Shown here piece after piece: positions 1 to 12,400 of a DNA stretch of 64,000 bases; the first letter of the stretch is position 1; every line of letters starts with the position of its first letter. The translations under genes were made by a program, and so were the position numbers. The notes under the pieces are model-generated. The model did not search any database. It was not told the DNA's origin and saw only the letters and a list, made by a program, of their open reading frames with translations. Source of the DNA: Alphaproteobacteria bacterium (lineage in GTDB: Bacteria; Pseudomonadota; Alphaproteobacteria; RF32; CAG-239); contig JAFXPE010000026.1 of the NCBI GenBank assembly GCA_017528205.1, positions 1 to 64,000 on the forward strand. The letters are read 5' to 3'.

Positions 1-454
1 CGCATCAGCATTCTCACGGTTGGTAGTTTCAGCATCTATTCTGCCGCCGAGTAACGCATCAGCGTTCTCACGGTTGGTAGTTTCAGCATCTATTCTGCCG
101 CCGAGTAATGCATCAGCATTCTCACGGTTAGTAATTTCGTCACTAATACGACCGTTCAATACATTATCTGCATCTTCTCTTGCTTGTGCCTCAGTTGCTA
201 CTGATTGAACTGCTTCATCAATTCTACCACCAAGTAATGCATCGGCATTCTCACGGTTGGTAGTTTCGTCATCGATTCTTCCGCCGAGTAGCGCATCAGC
301 ATTCTCACGGTTGGTAGTTTCAGCATCTATTCTGCCGCCGAGTAACGCATCAGCGTTCTCACGGTTGGTAGTTTCAGCATCTATTCTGCCGCCGAGTAAT
401 GCATCAGCATTCTCACGGTTGCTGATTTCAGCATCGATTCTGCCACCGAGCACC
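1..454 (-). repeat. 54-bp tandem repeats encoding an 18-residue coiled-coil unit
   Basis: Units start at 2, 56, 110, then 239, 293, 347 and 401. The array probably continues left of the window. The 54-bp units differ by only a few bases and encode NRENADALLGGRIDAETT. A diverged stretch at about 164-238 interrupts them. The period is a multiple of three, so gain or loss of units keeps the frame and changes only stalk length. Confidence 0.9.
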
Positions 455-3400
455 TCATCATCTTCGGCTCTGGTCTGTGCCTCATCGGCTATTGCCTGAG
501 CGTTAGCATCAATCCGCTCGCCCAATGCGATATCCGCCGCCTTACGTTCTGCGGTTTCGGTATTTATTCTCTCGCTCAAAGCCGTATCGGCGTCTTTTCT
601 GGCCTGTCTTTCATTTCTGATTGCCTCACTCAAATTCTGATCCGCCGCCATAAATTCATTGCGGAGTTGTGAATCGGCAACCTGACGCGCATTTTGTTCA
701 GCCACGATTTCCGTTTCAATCCGAACATCGGCCGCCTGACGCGCCATTCTTTCCATTGCGATATCGGTGTTGAGCTGACTGTCTGCCGATTGACGAGCCT
801 GAACCTCGTTTGTAATCCGCCGATCCAACTGCGCATCCGCCTGTTGACGAGCCGCTTCTTCGGCATCGATAAGTCCGCCGAGTTCCTCACGCGTTGCCGC
901 ATCAACATCATTAACATATTGTCTGACTGCTTTAGCCGTAACCAATTGCGTCTGCAAAACCTCGTCCGCCGCATCCGGATCAATAACGTTCACAATGCTC
1001 GTTACAATCTGTCCGGAACCGAAACGCATTCCGTTTGTGCCGCTCAGCGTTGCCAAACCGGAAACATCAAAACTGCCACCGATGCTGGCCCCGTTTGTCA
1101 CACTCAAATTTGCCAAAGTAGCCAAATCAGAAGCGCTGAGTCTGCCGTTGATGGTCAGATTCTTGTTTGCTTCGGCCGTTCCGATATTCACATTATCATA
1201 GAAATCGGCAACTCCGCTGACTGCCAGTCCTCCGTTTGCCGTCAACAAATCTTCAAAGGTCTTCTTGCCGTTGATATCTTCGTCTTTATGGCCGGTCTTG
1301 TGAACCACATTTTCATCCAGCGGCAAATCTTTAACCGCATCATAAACCGCTTTGGCTGTCACAATCTTGGTATCGGTCGAATTTTCATCAATTACCGTAT
1401 CAACCCCTTCAATAACCGGAGCTCCGGTTTCCGTGCCGATTTGCAAGGTATTTAAGGTTGCCTTACCTGTGGTGCTGAATGTTCCGTCAACAACGGTATT
1501 GCCGCTGATTGTACCGCCGGTTTTATCAAACTTCTCACTATCCAATTCGTTGATTGCGCCGGTCAGTGTTGTCGCCGTTGTGGTTAAAACACTGTCCCCA
1601 ACCTTAGTGCCAAGGGCATTAAGCGCACTTTGCAACGTGCCGTTGGTCAAATAGTTATTGTCACCAAGCGCCTTAAAGTTGGCCGTTTGCGCACCTTCAT
1701 CGCTCTTAACCCACGTTTTGGTTGCCATATCTCCGGTTGAACCGGCAATTGCGTTTTTAATAACCTTACTGGTGGCAATCGCATTATCCGAATCCGTCAA
1801 CGACGCGTCATCTTTCAGAACGGTTGTCAATTCCGCTCCGTTCATTGTCAGCTTTTCGCCTTCTTTGATTGCCAAACCGCCGTTTGCCGTAATCACACTG
1901 CTAAATGTCTTGGCACCGCCTATAGTTTGTTGCGTATCGGTCGTCACCACGTTTTTAACTGCCACATCCGTGCCGTTAACCGCCAAGCTTCCGGAAGCCG
2001 TACCGGTCGTAACCGTTACATTAACTTTATTATTGCTATCCGGTGTCAAATCCGTGCCGTTAACCTGAACGCCCTGTATCGCGCTGTCGGCCAAATCAAG
2101 CGAATCCTGCACCGTTTGCGCCAACTTGGCTTTGGTTACATTCTCGTTCAGAATCTTATCCGTTGTTACCGCATCATCAGCCAACTGTGTTGTACCAACT
2201 CCGCCATTGGCAATTTTCAAGCCGGAATCGCTCAAGTCTAACGTATTGCCATTAAGCTTAACCGCCAACTTTCTACTGCCTGCGGTATTTCCTACCATAT
2301 CCAAGCCTTGGCCGTAATCAACCGTAATTGTATCGCTTGCTATAGAAATACCATCACCCGGAGTCAAAGTATTCTGCTTACTCTTAATCGCCGCACCGAT
2401 TGTGCCATTTGTATAATCAGTCTCTGCGTCAAAAGTACCGTAAGCCGCATTGTCGGTAATCATCGAGATTACTTGCGTTCTCAGTGGGTTAGCCGTTTCT
2501 GTGCCAGGTATCTTTTCCTGAGCCAACGAATAAGCTATGGAGTGTTGATTGGTTGTTGCACCATACAACAAGTCATTTTCAACATCTGCAAGTTTGTAAT
2601 TTAGCACTCCGAAAGTAGTGGCAACATTGGCAAACTTATAATTGTTGCTGCTCGTATCCGTAGGATCACCCATCCAAGCCGCAATCTTTTCATCAGCCGT
2701 AGTTCCAGGTAAGCTGGCCGGAGTAAATGCGCTTGCCGTAGCAGCAACAATTCGCGCATCTGCTCTGTTGTCAATGTATGTGTTACCGGCAGCATTCAAA
2801 TTATTCAAACTTACGTTAGCCTTAGTTGCGGCAGCATTAGATATTGCCTCATCCGTTGCCAACTTAGAATATACCGCCGTATCCGCTGTCGGATTACCTT
2901 CACCGGTACTGGCATTTACAATTGCATTATAATTGTATTTGCTATCTAACTGGTCTTGAACGCTACTCGTTACACCGCTCAAGTAACCCAACTCTGTGGC
3001 TGTCACACTCGATGCCGCTATATGACCGTTTGCATCTGATACCAGCGCCTTACTGGCATCAACAGTAGCGAGTTTGTTCAAACTTATTGCCGCATCACCG
3101 GCAACATTTGCATCTTTAATTGCACTGATTACCACATCCGTGCCGTTTACCGCTAAGCTTCCGGAATTCGTACCGGTAGCTATCGTAACATTTACTTTCT
3201 TGTTGCTATCCGGTGACAAATCCGTACCGTTAACCTGAACACCCTGTATCGCACTGTCGGCCTTTCGCAACGAACCATAAATACTTGTTGCACTATAAAT
3301 TTGTCCGCTGGTCGGAGCCGTAGCATTTACATAATCAACAACGCTTGAGGTATCTACTTTACTCTTAATCGCCGCACCGATTGTGCCATTTGTATAATCC

Positions 3401-6400
3401 GTCTCTGCGTCAAAAGTACCGTAAGCCGCATTAGCAATAACACGATTGTCAATCACAGTCCGTCCGGCATCCGTAATGTTATTCAAGCTTACGTTAGCTT
3501 TATCAGTCAACAAAGTATCGGTTTTATCTTTGGTATAAACCACAGCTGTGTTGGTACCGTCCGTAATAGAGGCTGTACCAAGATTATCACCGGTACCGAG
3601 AGTAACCTTTCTGTCTTTAATAGCCTCACCGGCTACGTTCAAAGCGCCAACAACTGTTCTTGCCGTTGTTTTCTTTGTTAAACCATCATACAAAGAAGAA
3701 GTCAATTTTTCAGAGAAGGAATCAGCGTTGCTTGTATCAACATTGATATCCCAACCCAATTGGTCTTGCTTCATATTATATCCGATTTCACCGGCAAATT
3801 GCATCATCGCACCGGCAGAAACTGCTTTCTCACCGTATGTACCTAAGTTGTTCCGAACAGTTTTCAAAAACTGAGTATCTGACGGGTTAGCCATCAAGAT
3901 ATTGCTGGTAATAGCTTCGTTGGTTCCGGCAACAGAGTAAACCTTAGTGTTAGCTGTGATAACTTCATCAGCTTCGTCACCATTTGTAGCGCCTTTAATG
4001 TTGCTCCAACTATACTTCTCGTTCAACTGGCTGACGTTCACAGCATCATTATCTGCCGTACCGGCAGCTACATTTACGATTTTACGCTTCAAAGAGGCAT
4101 TACCGACCGAAACCGTATTTGCTTCAGTTGCGGTTGAGCCGTGACCTAACGCCACTGCCGTAGCCGTTGCCGAAGCTCCGGTACCGATGGCAATTGCACT
4201 CTCGGCCGACGCACTCGCACCATGACCTAATGCAATAGCCGTCTTGCCGGCAACCGCATTCGTACCCATCGCTAACGCGCTCTCACCGTCGGCATTGGCA
4301 TTGTGTCCTAAAGCAACCGCTGTGGTTTTAGCCTTAGAAACCGTACCGATGGCGATACCGCTCTCACCGATGGCATCTGCCTGATGACCCAAAGCCACCG
4401 AAGTTGCCGCCTCAGCTTTGGAAGACGTACCGATAGAAATTGAACTTAATCCCTTAGTATTGGCTTCTTGGCCTAAAGCTACGGAAATTGCACCTTCTGC
4501 CTTGGAAGAATTACCTAAGGCCATTGAATTCGTGGCACTCTCCGCAACATTTGCGCTTGTACCCAAGGCAACACCACCTTCAGCTTTAGCCTTAGCCAAG
4601 CCGCCGATAGCAATACCGAAATCGTTGGTTGCATCAGCATTTGCACCGATAGCCACCGTTCTTTGTGCCGTTGCATCCGCACCGCTACCGATAGCCAGAG
4701 ATTCCAATGCCGTAGAAGTAGATGCCGGTCCGACCGCAATAGCGTCTTCGCCGGTTGCGCTGGCCGCATCTTCGGTAGAGTTTGCCGCAAAATACTTTGA
4801 TCCGGCCTCAATTGCCCGTTTATTTTGAATTATTGCTTGCGAGAAACCAAGCTTGCCGCCTTCCTTCTCAAATCCGGCTGCTTCTAAAACCATCGGCGCA
4901 TCGGTTTCCGACGTATCATAGCCAAACTCTTTGTTTGCCCAATTCTGTTTATCGGCAAACACCGCATCAACCATATCTTTGGTATAGAATGTAGCATCGG
5001 TTGCTCCGTCGGAAACGGTTGCCGTACCATCCGGTGTAGTCGTACCCGATACATTATTCAACGTAACCGTTCTCTTGGCCACTTCCGTATCCAAAGTCTT
5101 AAACGCATCAACAAACGAACTTGCCGTATCCAGATAATTGGTATGAGTTGTATCTTCGTTGGTCAAAGCCTTATGCAGTGCGTTGGCCTTAGAATGAGCC
5201 GTATTTAATCCGGTAACTCCCTTGAGCCAATCTTCTGAAGCAGCATAAACCGCATCAACGACGTCTTTAGTATACATCGTTGCCGTATTTGTACCATCGA
5301 AAACCGCCGCAATACCGTCATCAATGTTCAAGCCTCTGGCGTCGCTGTAATCGCTGAGTGTCACGGTTTTGGCCGCAGATGTAACATCTAATTCATGCAA
5401 TGCACCGACAATATTATCCGAAGTAATACGATTACCCTTGCCGTCGCCGCCTTCCGCCACCGGTTTACCAAGTTTATTTAACGCCGTTTGCAATTGCGTC
5501 TCTCGGTTCTCATCAACATCTACGCCTAATACATATTCTGCCCAATTGTGTGCGTGATTGTAGGCATTGGTTGCTTCCGTTCTGATTGCGGCAAAAGCCT
5601 TTTGCAAATCTTCTTGGTCTTCGATATTGCCTTCTATATTACCCCATTCTGCACTGGTTTGCGTATTGGAAATAACGCCGTTAGTAATGGAAATACCTGT
5701 GCCGGCAGTATATGCCGTTGCAACTGCCTCAGCCGTTACCAACTGCTCGCTTCTTTGTGCAGATGTCAAGCTGTAATCCACGGCATTAACAATACTCTTA
5801 ACCGGTTGTGTGCCGTTAATATTAAAGGTAGCGTCCGCACTTTCAGCAGTATTATCGCCCACATTCAACGCCTGACCGTTTGCCACAAACGCACCGCCGT
5901 TGAAGCTTGCCAAACCCGCAAAGCTGGCACTTCCGTCAGAACCGTCCAAAGTAATCTTATTGGTAACGGTCGGAGTTTCCGTGCCCGCAACCTCGCTCAT
6001 AGTCAAGGTTGTACCATTCAAAGCCGTTGTATATTTTTTAGCATCATCACCGCTACCCACCGTTTCGCTTTCAAAGGTTTTAATCCCCTTTATGGTTTCG
6101 TTGCCGGTTTTATGTACCAATGTTTCATCAAGCAAACGTACGGCTCTGCCTTTAACGAACTTATAATCATTGTCATAATAGTCAGGATCATAGTCCGGAT
6201 CAGTCGGAGATTTTGATTGATAGAAAATACCGTGTGGCGAATTATCTGCCTCGGTAACCGACTCATCGTTGGAGCTATAAGTAATGGTGCCGACCAGCGG
6301 GTCAAACTTTTTAATCTTTTCGTCGGTCCCATCAATTATATATCCGGTGCCATCCTCTATCGAAAATCCTAAGGCCGCATATGTCGGTAGCAAGTTACCA

Positions 6401-9400
6401 TCATCATCTAAATATTTTTTCGCACCGGTATCTGTATTTTTCAAATATACAACGTCGCCGTTTGCATCTACCTCATATAGCCCGTGATAAGTTGCCACCG
6501 TTCCGCCGACCAAGGTGTTAAGCATCTCGGCCAAATCAGACATAACCGTAAAGCGGTCGTGAACCACCAATTCACCGGTTTCATCTCTGTATTCCACCTT
6601 GCCGTGCAAGTTATCCGCACCTTCGATGTTTTCCAAAATGTTCGGAGAAACCGCAACGTGACGATTAAATTCATTCGTAATTTGAACCGCCACCGCATTT
6701 TTTCGCGAAGCGCCGAGCAAATTAATCGAATCAATAATCATCGTCGTATCGCCCTGACCGAACGTGTTTTTACGTGTACCGGTCGTAAACGTATCAGAAC
6801 CGTTACCGAGGTCCAGACCGTCGGCATTATGTCTGTAAGAATTACCTAAATCGATATCCATTCTTAACTTAACATCACCCTCTAAGAACAGTTGTTGCAT
6901 TTTATTATCTTCAAGGTGATTGTTAACAGTATCAAGTATTGCGGTTTGAACAAACGAATAAGAGGTGTCGTCATTGCCGGTTAAGGCCACAATAGCGGTA
7001 TCTCCCGGCTTATAATAGTAAGTTGTATCCCCGATTACAACGCTGCTTGCACCTTCAATCGCATCTTTAGAAAGCGTATACCGCAAATTTTTAGTATATT
7101 GAGCCGCACTATCAGCATCGAGTTTCCAATACTTGGTGTTATTATTGCTATCGGTATATCTAAATACCCATTTTTCGTCTTCTCCAACTTCTGTAAGCGT
7201 GGCAGCGCTTGCAATACTCGAAATTTGCTCATCTGTTTCCGGTGTATATACAAACGACGTATCATCAATTTTGAAACTCTGTGTGCCGGTAATCTTGGTT
7301 AAATTATATTGTTGGCTACCCAAAGCAGAAATTGTCCAATACTTTGTGCCGGTGGAATTCTTAAACACCGCTTTAACTTTACCGCTTTCCACATCGCTCT
7401 TAGAAACTTCTTCCACCAACGCACCGCCGGCAATCAAATTAGCAATCGGGTCCGCATTTGTGGTATCAAGTGTATAGTAATAGGTTGTGCCGTTAATCGT
7501 AACCGATTTTGCACCACTTGTACCACTTGTACCCAAAGTATAAGTTGATGATATAGTTTTCAGATATTTATCGATTTCTTTATCATTAGCCGCACTACCG
7601 ATTGTCCAAGAACTATTTCCATACTTAAACACATAGCTGCCCGTACTTCCCTCTGCCAAAGTTGCATTGGCGATAAGGTCGGAAACCTCGCTGCTGGATA
7701 ATTCTGATTTGAATTTATAATCCGTACCGGAAATGCTGATATCCGTATTCTTGTTAGTAATATCAGTCATTACATAATCTATCTTGTCGTAATATTTCAA
7801 ATAATCTGCCGCCGCCGGATTATTGGTGGTATCAAATGTCCAGTGGTTATAATATCCGCCTTCTTCATCATAAGCTCTAAACAAATACGGTGCTTGCGTA
7901 ATTTCAACCATTCCGACGTTATTAACATAACCGTAGGTGGTAGTACCGTCTTCTTGCACCTGACTGCCGAATTTAATATGGGCACTGTTATGCCATTCCA
8001 CATTATTACCTTCAATCACGTTATTGAAGATATAAGTACCTCCGGTTGCGCCCTCATCGGTATTAATACCGATTGTATTGTGCTGACGGTCTATATCTTC
8101 ACTGGCCAAACCGGTGTAGCCTTCAGGAAAAGTTAACTTACCGATAATCGAACCTCCAAAGCTGATTTGTTTGCCTTCTGCCGCGTTCATGTTAATTCGG
8201 CCAGCGTCATTATAAATATCGTTATAGCCGGTTTTGTCGGTGTTATTATAGAATGCAATATTCTTATCATCGGCCGTCAAATTGACTTTGCCTACGTTAT
8301 AAATCGCACCGCCCAAATCTGTTGCCTTGTTGCTCGTAAAGTCACCGGTTAAAGCGGATATTGTACTGTTATCAACATACAGTGCACCGCCTTGCGTAGC
8401 CTCGTTTTCTATAAAGTCGGCATTAAAATCCGTAACAATAGCGCCATTGCTGAGCGCAACCGCACCACCGTATTTTGCCTTGTTTTGAGCAAAGTTAAAA
8501 GAAGCTTTCGCAACGTTAGCTTTATTCAAATATATTGCACCGCCGTACAGACCGGCCGTATTTTCAACAAAACTGCCGCTGATTTCTTCAACATCATTAT
8601 TAAAATTCGCTATTCCGCTACCATAATAAGCAATAGCACCACCATCACCGTTTTTCGCATGGTTCTCAACAAAGTCAGCAGAAATCTTTTTGATTTGACC
8701 GCGTTCACCATTATAGATAGCGCCACCACTACTCTCTGACGTATTGCCGGTAAAAGTAGCATTATAAATCTTATTAATTGTTGAAAAAAGATTACCCACT
8801 TCTTTACCGCTATTATAAATAGCACCGCCGGCATTACCGGATATATTTTCCAGAAAATCTCCCGAAATCTCACCGATTAAAGCGTCAGAATGGAATCCCA
8901 TATTATAAATTGCGCCACCGGAATTATATGCCGAGTTGCCGGTAAAGTAAGCATCAATAGCATCTATAGTACCTTGGTTATTAATTGCACCGCCATATTT
9001 ACCCATAGCGTAGTTGTTAATAAATTGCCCCTTAATGCTTTTGATATATGCCGGAAGAGAACCATTTCTTTTAGTATTACGAATAGCACCACCACCGTTA
9101 TATTCCATATTTTTTTCGGTTGCGTCTGCCGGCGTTTTATCAAAGTTGCCCAAAAAGTCGCCAACAATTGAATCGATTATACCGTTGTTATCAATAGCGG
9201 CACCGCCTGCCATATCCTCATTATTCACAAAATCGCCCAAAATGTGACCGATATAACCTTTAGTTTGTACCACACCGCCATAGCTACCGATATTGGCTTC
9301 AAAAGAGCCGGTAAGGTTATTTAACTTTGAGTTTTCCGAAACATAAACCGCACCCGCGACACCGGTTTCTCCATCTGTTGAATTCCCCTTAAAGTCAGCC

Positions 9401-12400
9401 GTAATGTGGTCGATAACTTTACCATCTTTAATGGTAATCGCTCCACCGCCGGAACTTGTTCCATGACCTTCCAAATTCCAAAATGCCATTTCATCAATAC
9501 TATGATCCAAATCGGTAATTCGCTCGGTCGCCATTGTATATCCTTCCGGCACCTCGTGGATTACCTTATAATATTTGGTTCGACCGTCGGACAAAACCTC
9601 GCTGTAGTTGTAATCATTCGAGTTACTTTCCACAATTTTGGTACCGGAGTGCTTGGTAGTATCAAGTGTCCAATATTTACTACCGTTAGTAAACACATAA
9701 CCAGCACCGCCGGCAACATCTTCGGCCGAAACCTCTTTAAGCGTGGCATACCCGTCAACAACCAGGTTAGCAATACTTACATCTCCGGCATCACCGCTTG
9801 GAGTGAAGTAATAAGTATTATTAACTGTAGTATTACCGACTTTTTCGGCAATCTTAATTTCAATATCCCCTTCAACATGAGTAGTTACAAGTGTATAGTG
9901 TTTATCCGGGTTATTTTCCAGATAAGTCTTGGAATCAATTCCGGCCTTATCAATCTTAATAGCCTTAACCCCCGGAACCTGTTCACGTGTCATGTTCATA
10001 ACACTGGTTTCAACCGAATCACTAACTTGCTTAATTGCCGTATCCAAAATTTCCAAATTGGCACCAACCGAAGTTTCTGCACTGGCGGCATCGTCGGTAT
10101 TATCGTATGCTACAATGTAATTACCATTACCCCAAACACCTACTTGTTTGTTCAAACCTTCAAGTGATAAAGTGGTCAGGGTCAGTGTACCATTCTTGTA
10201 TGTTGCGTTACCAAATACATTACTTGTACCGGTGATATTATTAAGTAAATTTTTGCCAACGGCATATTTGTCGTATTGTGATGCATCAGTGGTCAAAGTA
10301 AGTTCAACCCTATCCGAACTGGTATCTGAACCGGCCAACACATTGATAGCATCAATGATAAATGAACCCGTACCGCTGATGGTGGCAGCATGGAATGTAT
10401 CCATTATGCCTTCATTGAGCTTGGCATCAACCGCCATTGCTACTACCGAATCCAAAGTCAAGGTATCTATATTTACGGTATTAATATCGCCGTTTTGTGT
10501 ATCCAGTTTGGTTTTAGTACCGCTAATTGTCATTTTGGCACTTTCCGCCAGATTACCGGTAGTAACGCTACTGTCTGCCTGAGTGATTGTACCTAATTTG
10601 AACGAATCAACGTCGGTAAGGTTGATGGTGTTAGCATTAACCAAATTGTTAAATACATAATTACCACCGGTTGCATTCAAAATATATTGGCCGACCACAT
10701 CCCCGGCATTAGTACCGGCAATTGTGCCGTTAAAGATAATAGTACCGGCGGTTTCGTCGGTGGCTCCGACGGTGGCGTTCAAATTAATTGTACCACCCTT
10801 GGTATAAATATCATTATAACCGGTAGAATCTGTATTGTTGCTAAATAAAATACTAGCATGACTGGCATTGGTTGCAATAGTAATCGTACCTTCGTTATAA
10901 ATAGCGCCGCCCAAACCGGAAATTGCCCGGTTGCCGGTTGCATTAGCGCTGATACCGGAAATCGTACCTTCGTTATATATGGCACCGCCGGAGCTGGAAG
11001 CTTCATTACCGGTCACATTAGCGCTGATACCGGAAATCGTACCTTTGTTATAAATCGCGCCGCCGGAGCCGTCTAAAGCCTTATTTTCTCTAAGCTCACC
11101 TTCTATATTATAGATGGTTCCGGCACCATTATAAATTGCGCCACCGCTTATAGCGCGGTTTGCGATGAAGTCGGCCTTTACTCCGCTCGTTGCACCTAAA
11201 CTGCCTGGATTTTTCGTATCACCAGTATAAATCGCCCCACCGAAATTACCTGCCGTATTGTTCACAAATACCGCCTCGATGCCGTTTATATCACCAAAAT
11301 TGTCAATTGCACCACCATTACCCGAAGTCGCCGTATTATCCGTAAAGCTGCCGGAAATTTTATTTATGGTAACCGGAACACGAGAAGAATTGTTATTAAT
11401 ACCATTGTTAATTGCACCACCATGTAACGTAGCTGTGTTGCCGGTAAAATTGGCTATAATTGATTGAATAGTGCTACTATTATAGAACTGTAATGCACCA
11501 CCGTTTCTGTCTGCACCGGTTACGGAATTATTAATAAAATTACCATATATGTTATTGATAATACTTGAACCACCATCGACCCTCAAAGACAAAGCACCAC
11601 CATCACCATCATAAACGTTATTGCCAACAAAATCACCGGTAATGTAATTAATCGTTCCTTTATTGTTACGCAATGCACCGCCATCGGTTTTCGCGGTATT
11701 TTGATAAAAATCTGCACTGAGTGATCCTATTGTCCCGTCACTATGGAAAACAGCGCCAGGAGCAGGATAACCACCGTCATTTCTATTATTAGAAAAATCT
11801 GCCGTTATGCTCGCAATGTTTGAGGTAACGGTTATAGCTCCACCTTTTTTTGATGCACTAATGCTTTTTCCAGTATAATACTTCAGCGCATCTACTCCAG
11901 GAACTGCTGTCCCCCCCTCTGTATACCCTGCCGGTGTTTCGTGCGTAATGTCATAATATTTCTGCGAAGTTCCGTCAGCCTGTGTTTGCGCCACTAATTT
12001 GGTTTTATCATAGGTGTAATAGGTCGGAGTTTCGCCATCAATTTTGAAAACATAGTTATCCGCCGTCGCTCCGGTGGTTGTTAACAATGCCCCATTGTTT
12101 GCCGCTAAACTGGATATCGCCGTATCTCCGCTTTCCGGCGTGTAATAATAGGTGTTACCGCCAAGCGTTACGCTGTTGGTAAGCGTTCCTTGCTCCGTGG
12201 CTAAAACATACTGATTGCTCGTCGTTACATCATTGATTTTTATGCCAGACTTTGCCAATTTATCGGTTGAAGTCGAAACACCGGAAATATCGTATGTATA
12301 ATAATTGGTACCGTCGGTAAATACATAGTCATCTCCCGATTGATAATTCGTAATTTTTGTCAGTGCCGCACCGCCGGTGTTAGCCAAGTTGACAATCGCC

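Noticed and set aside
1..454. Regular repeats as a CRISPR array
   Set aside because: The 54-bp units are contiguous, have no unique spacers and are translated in frame.
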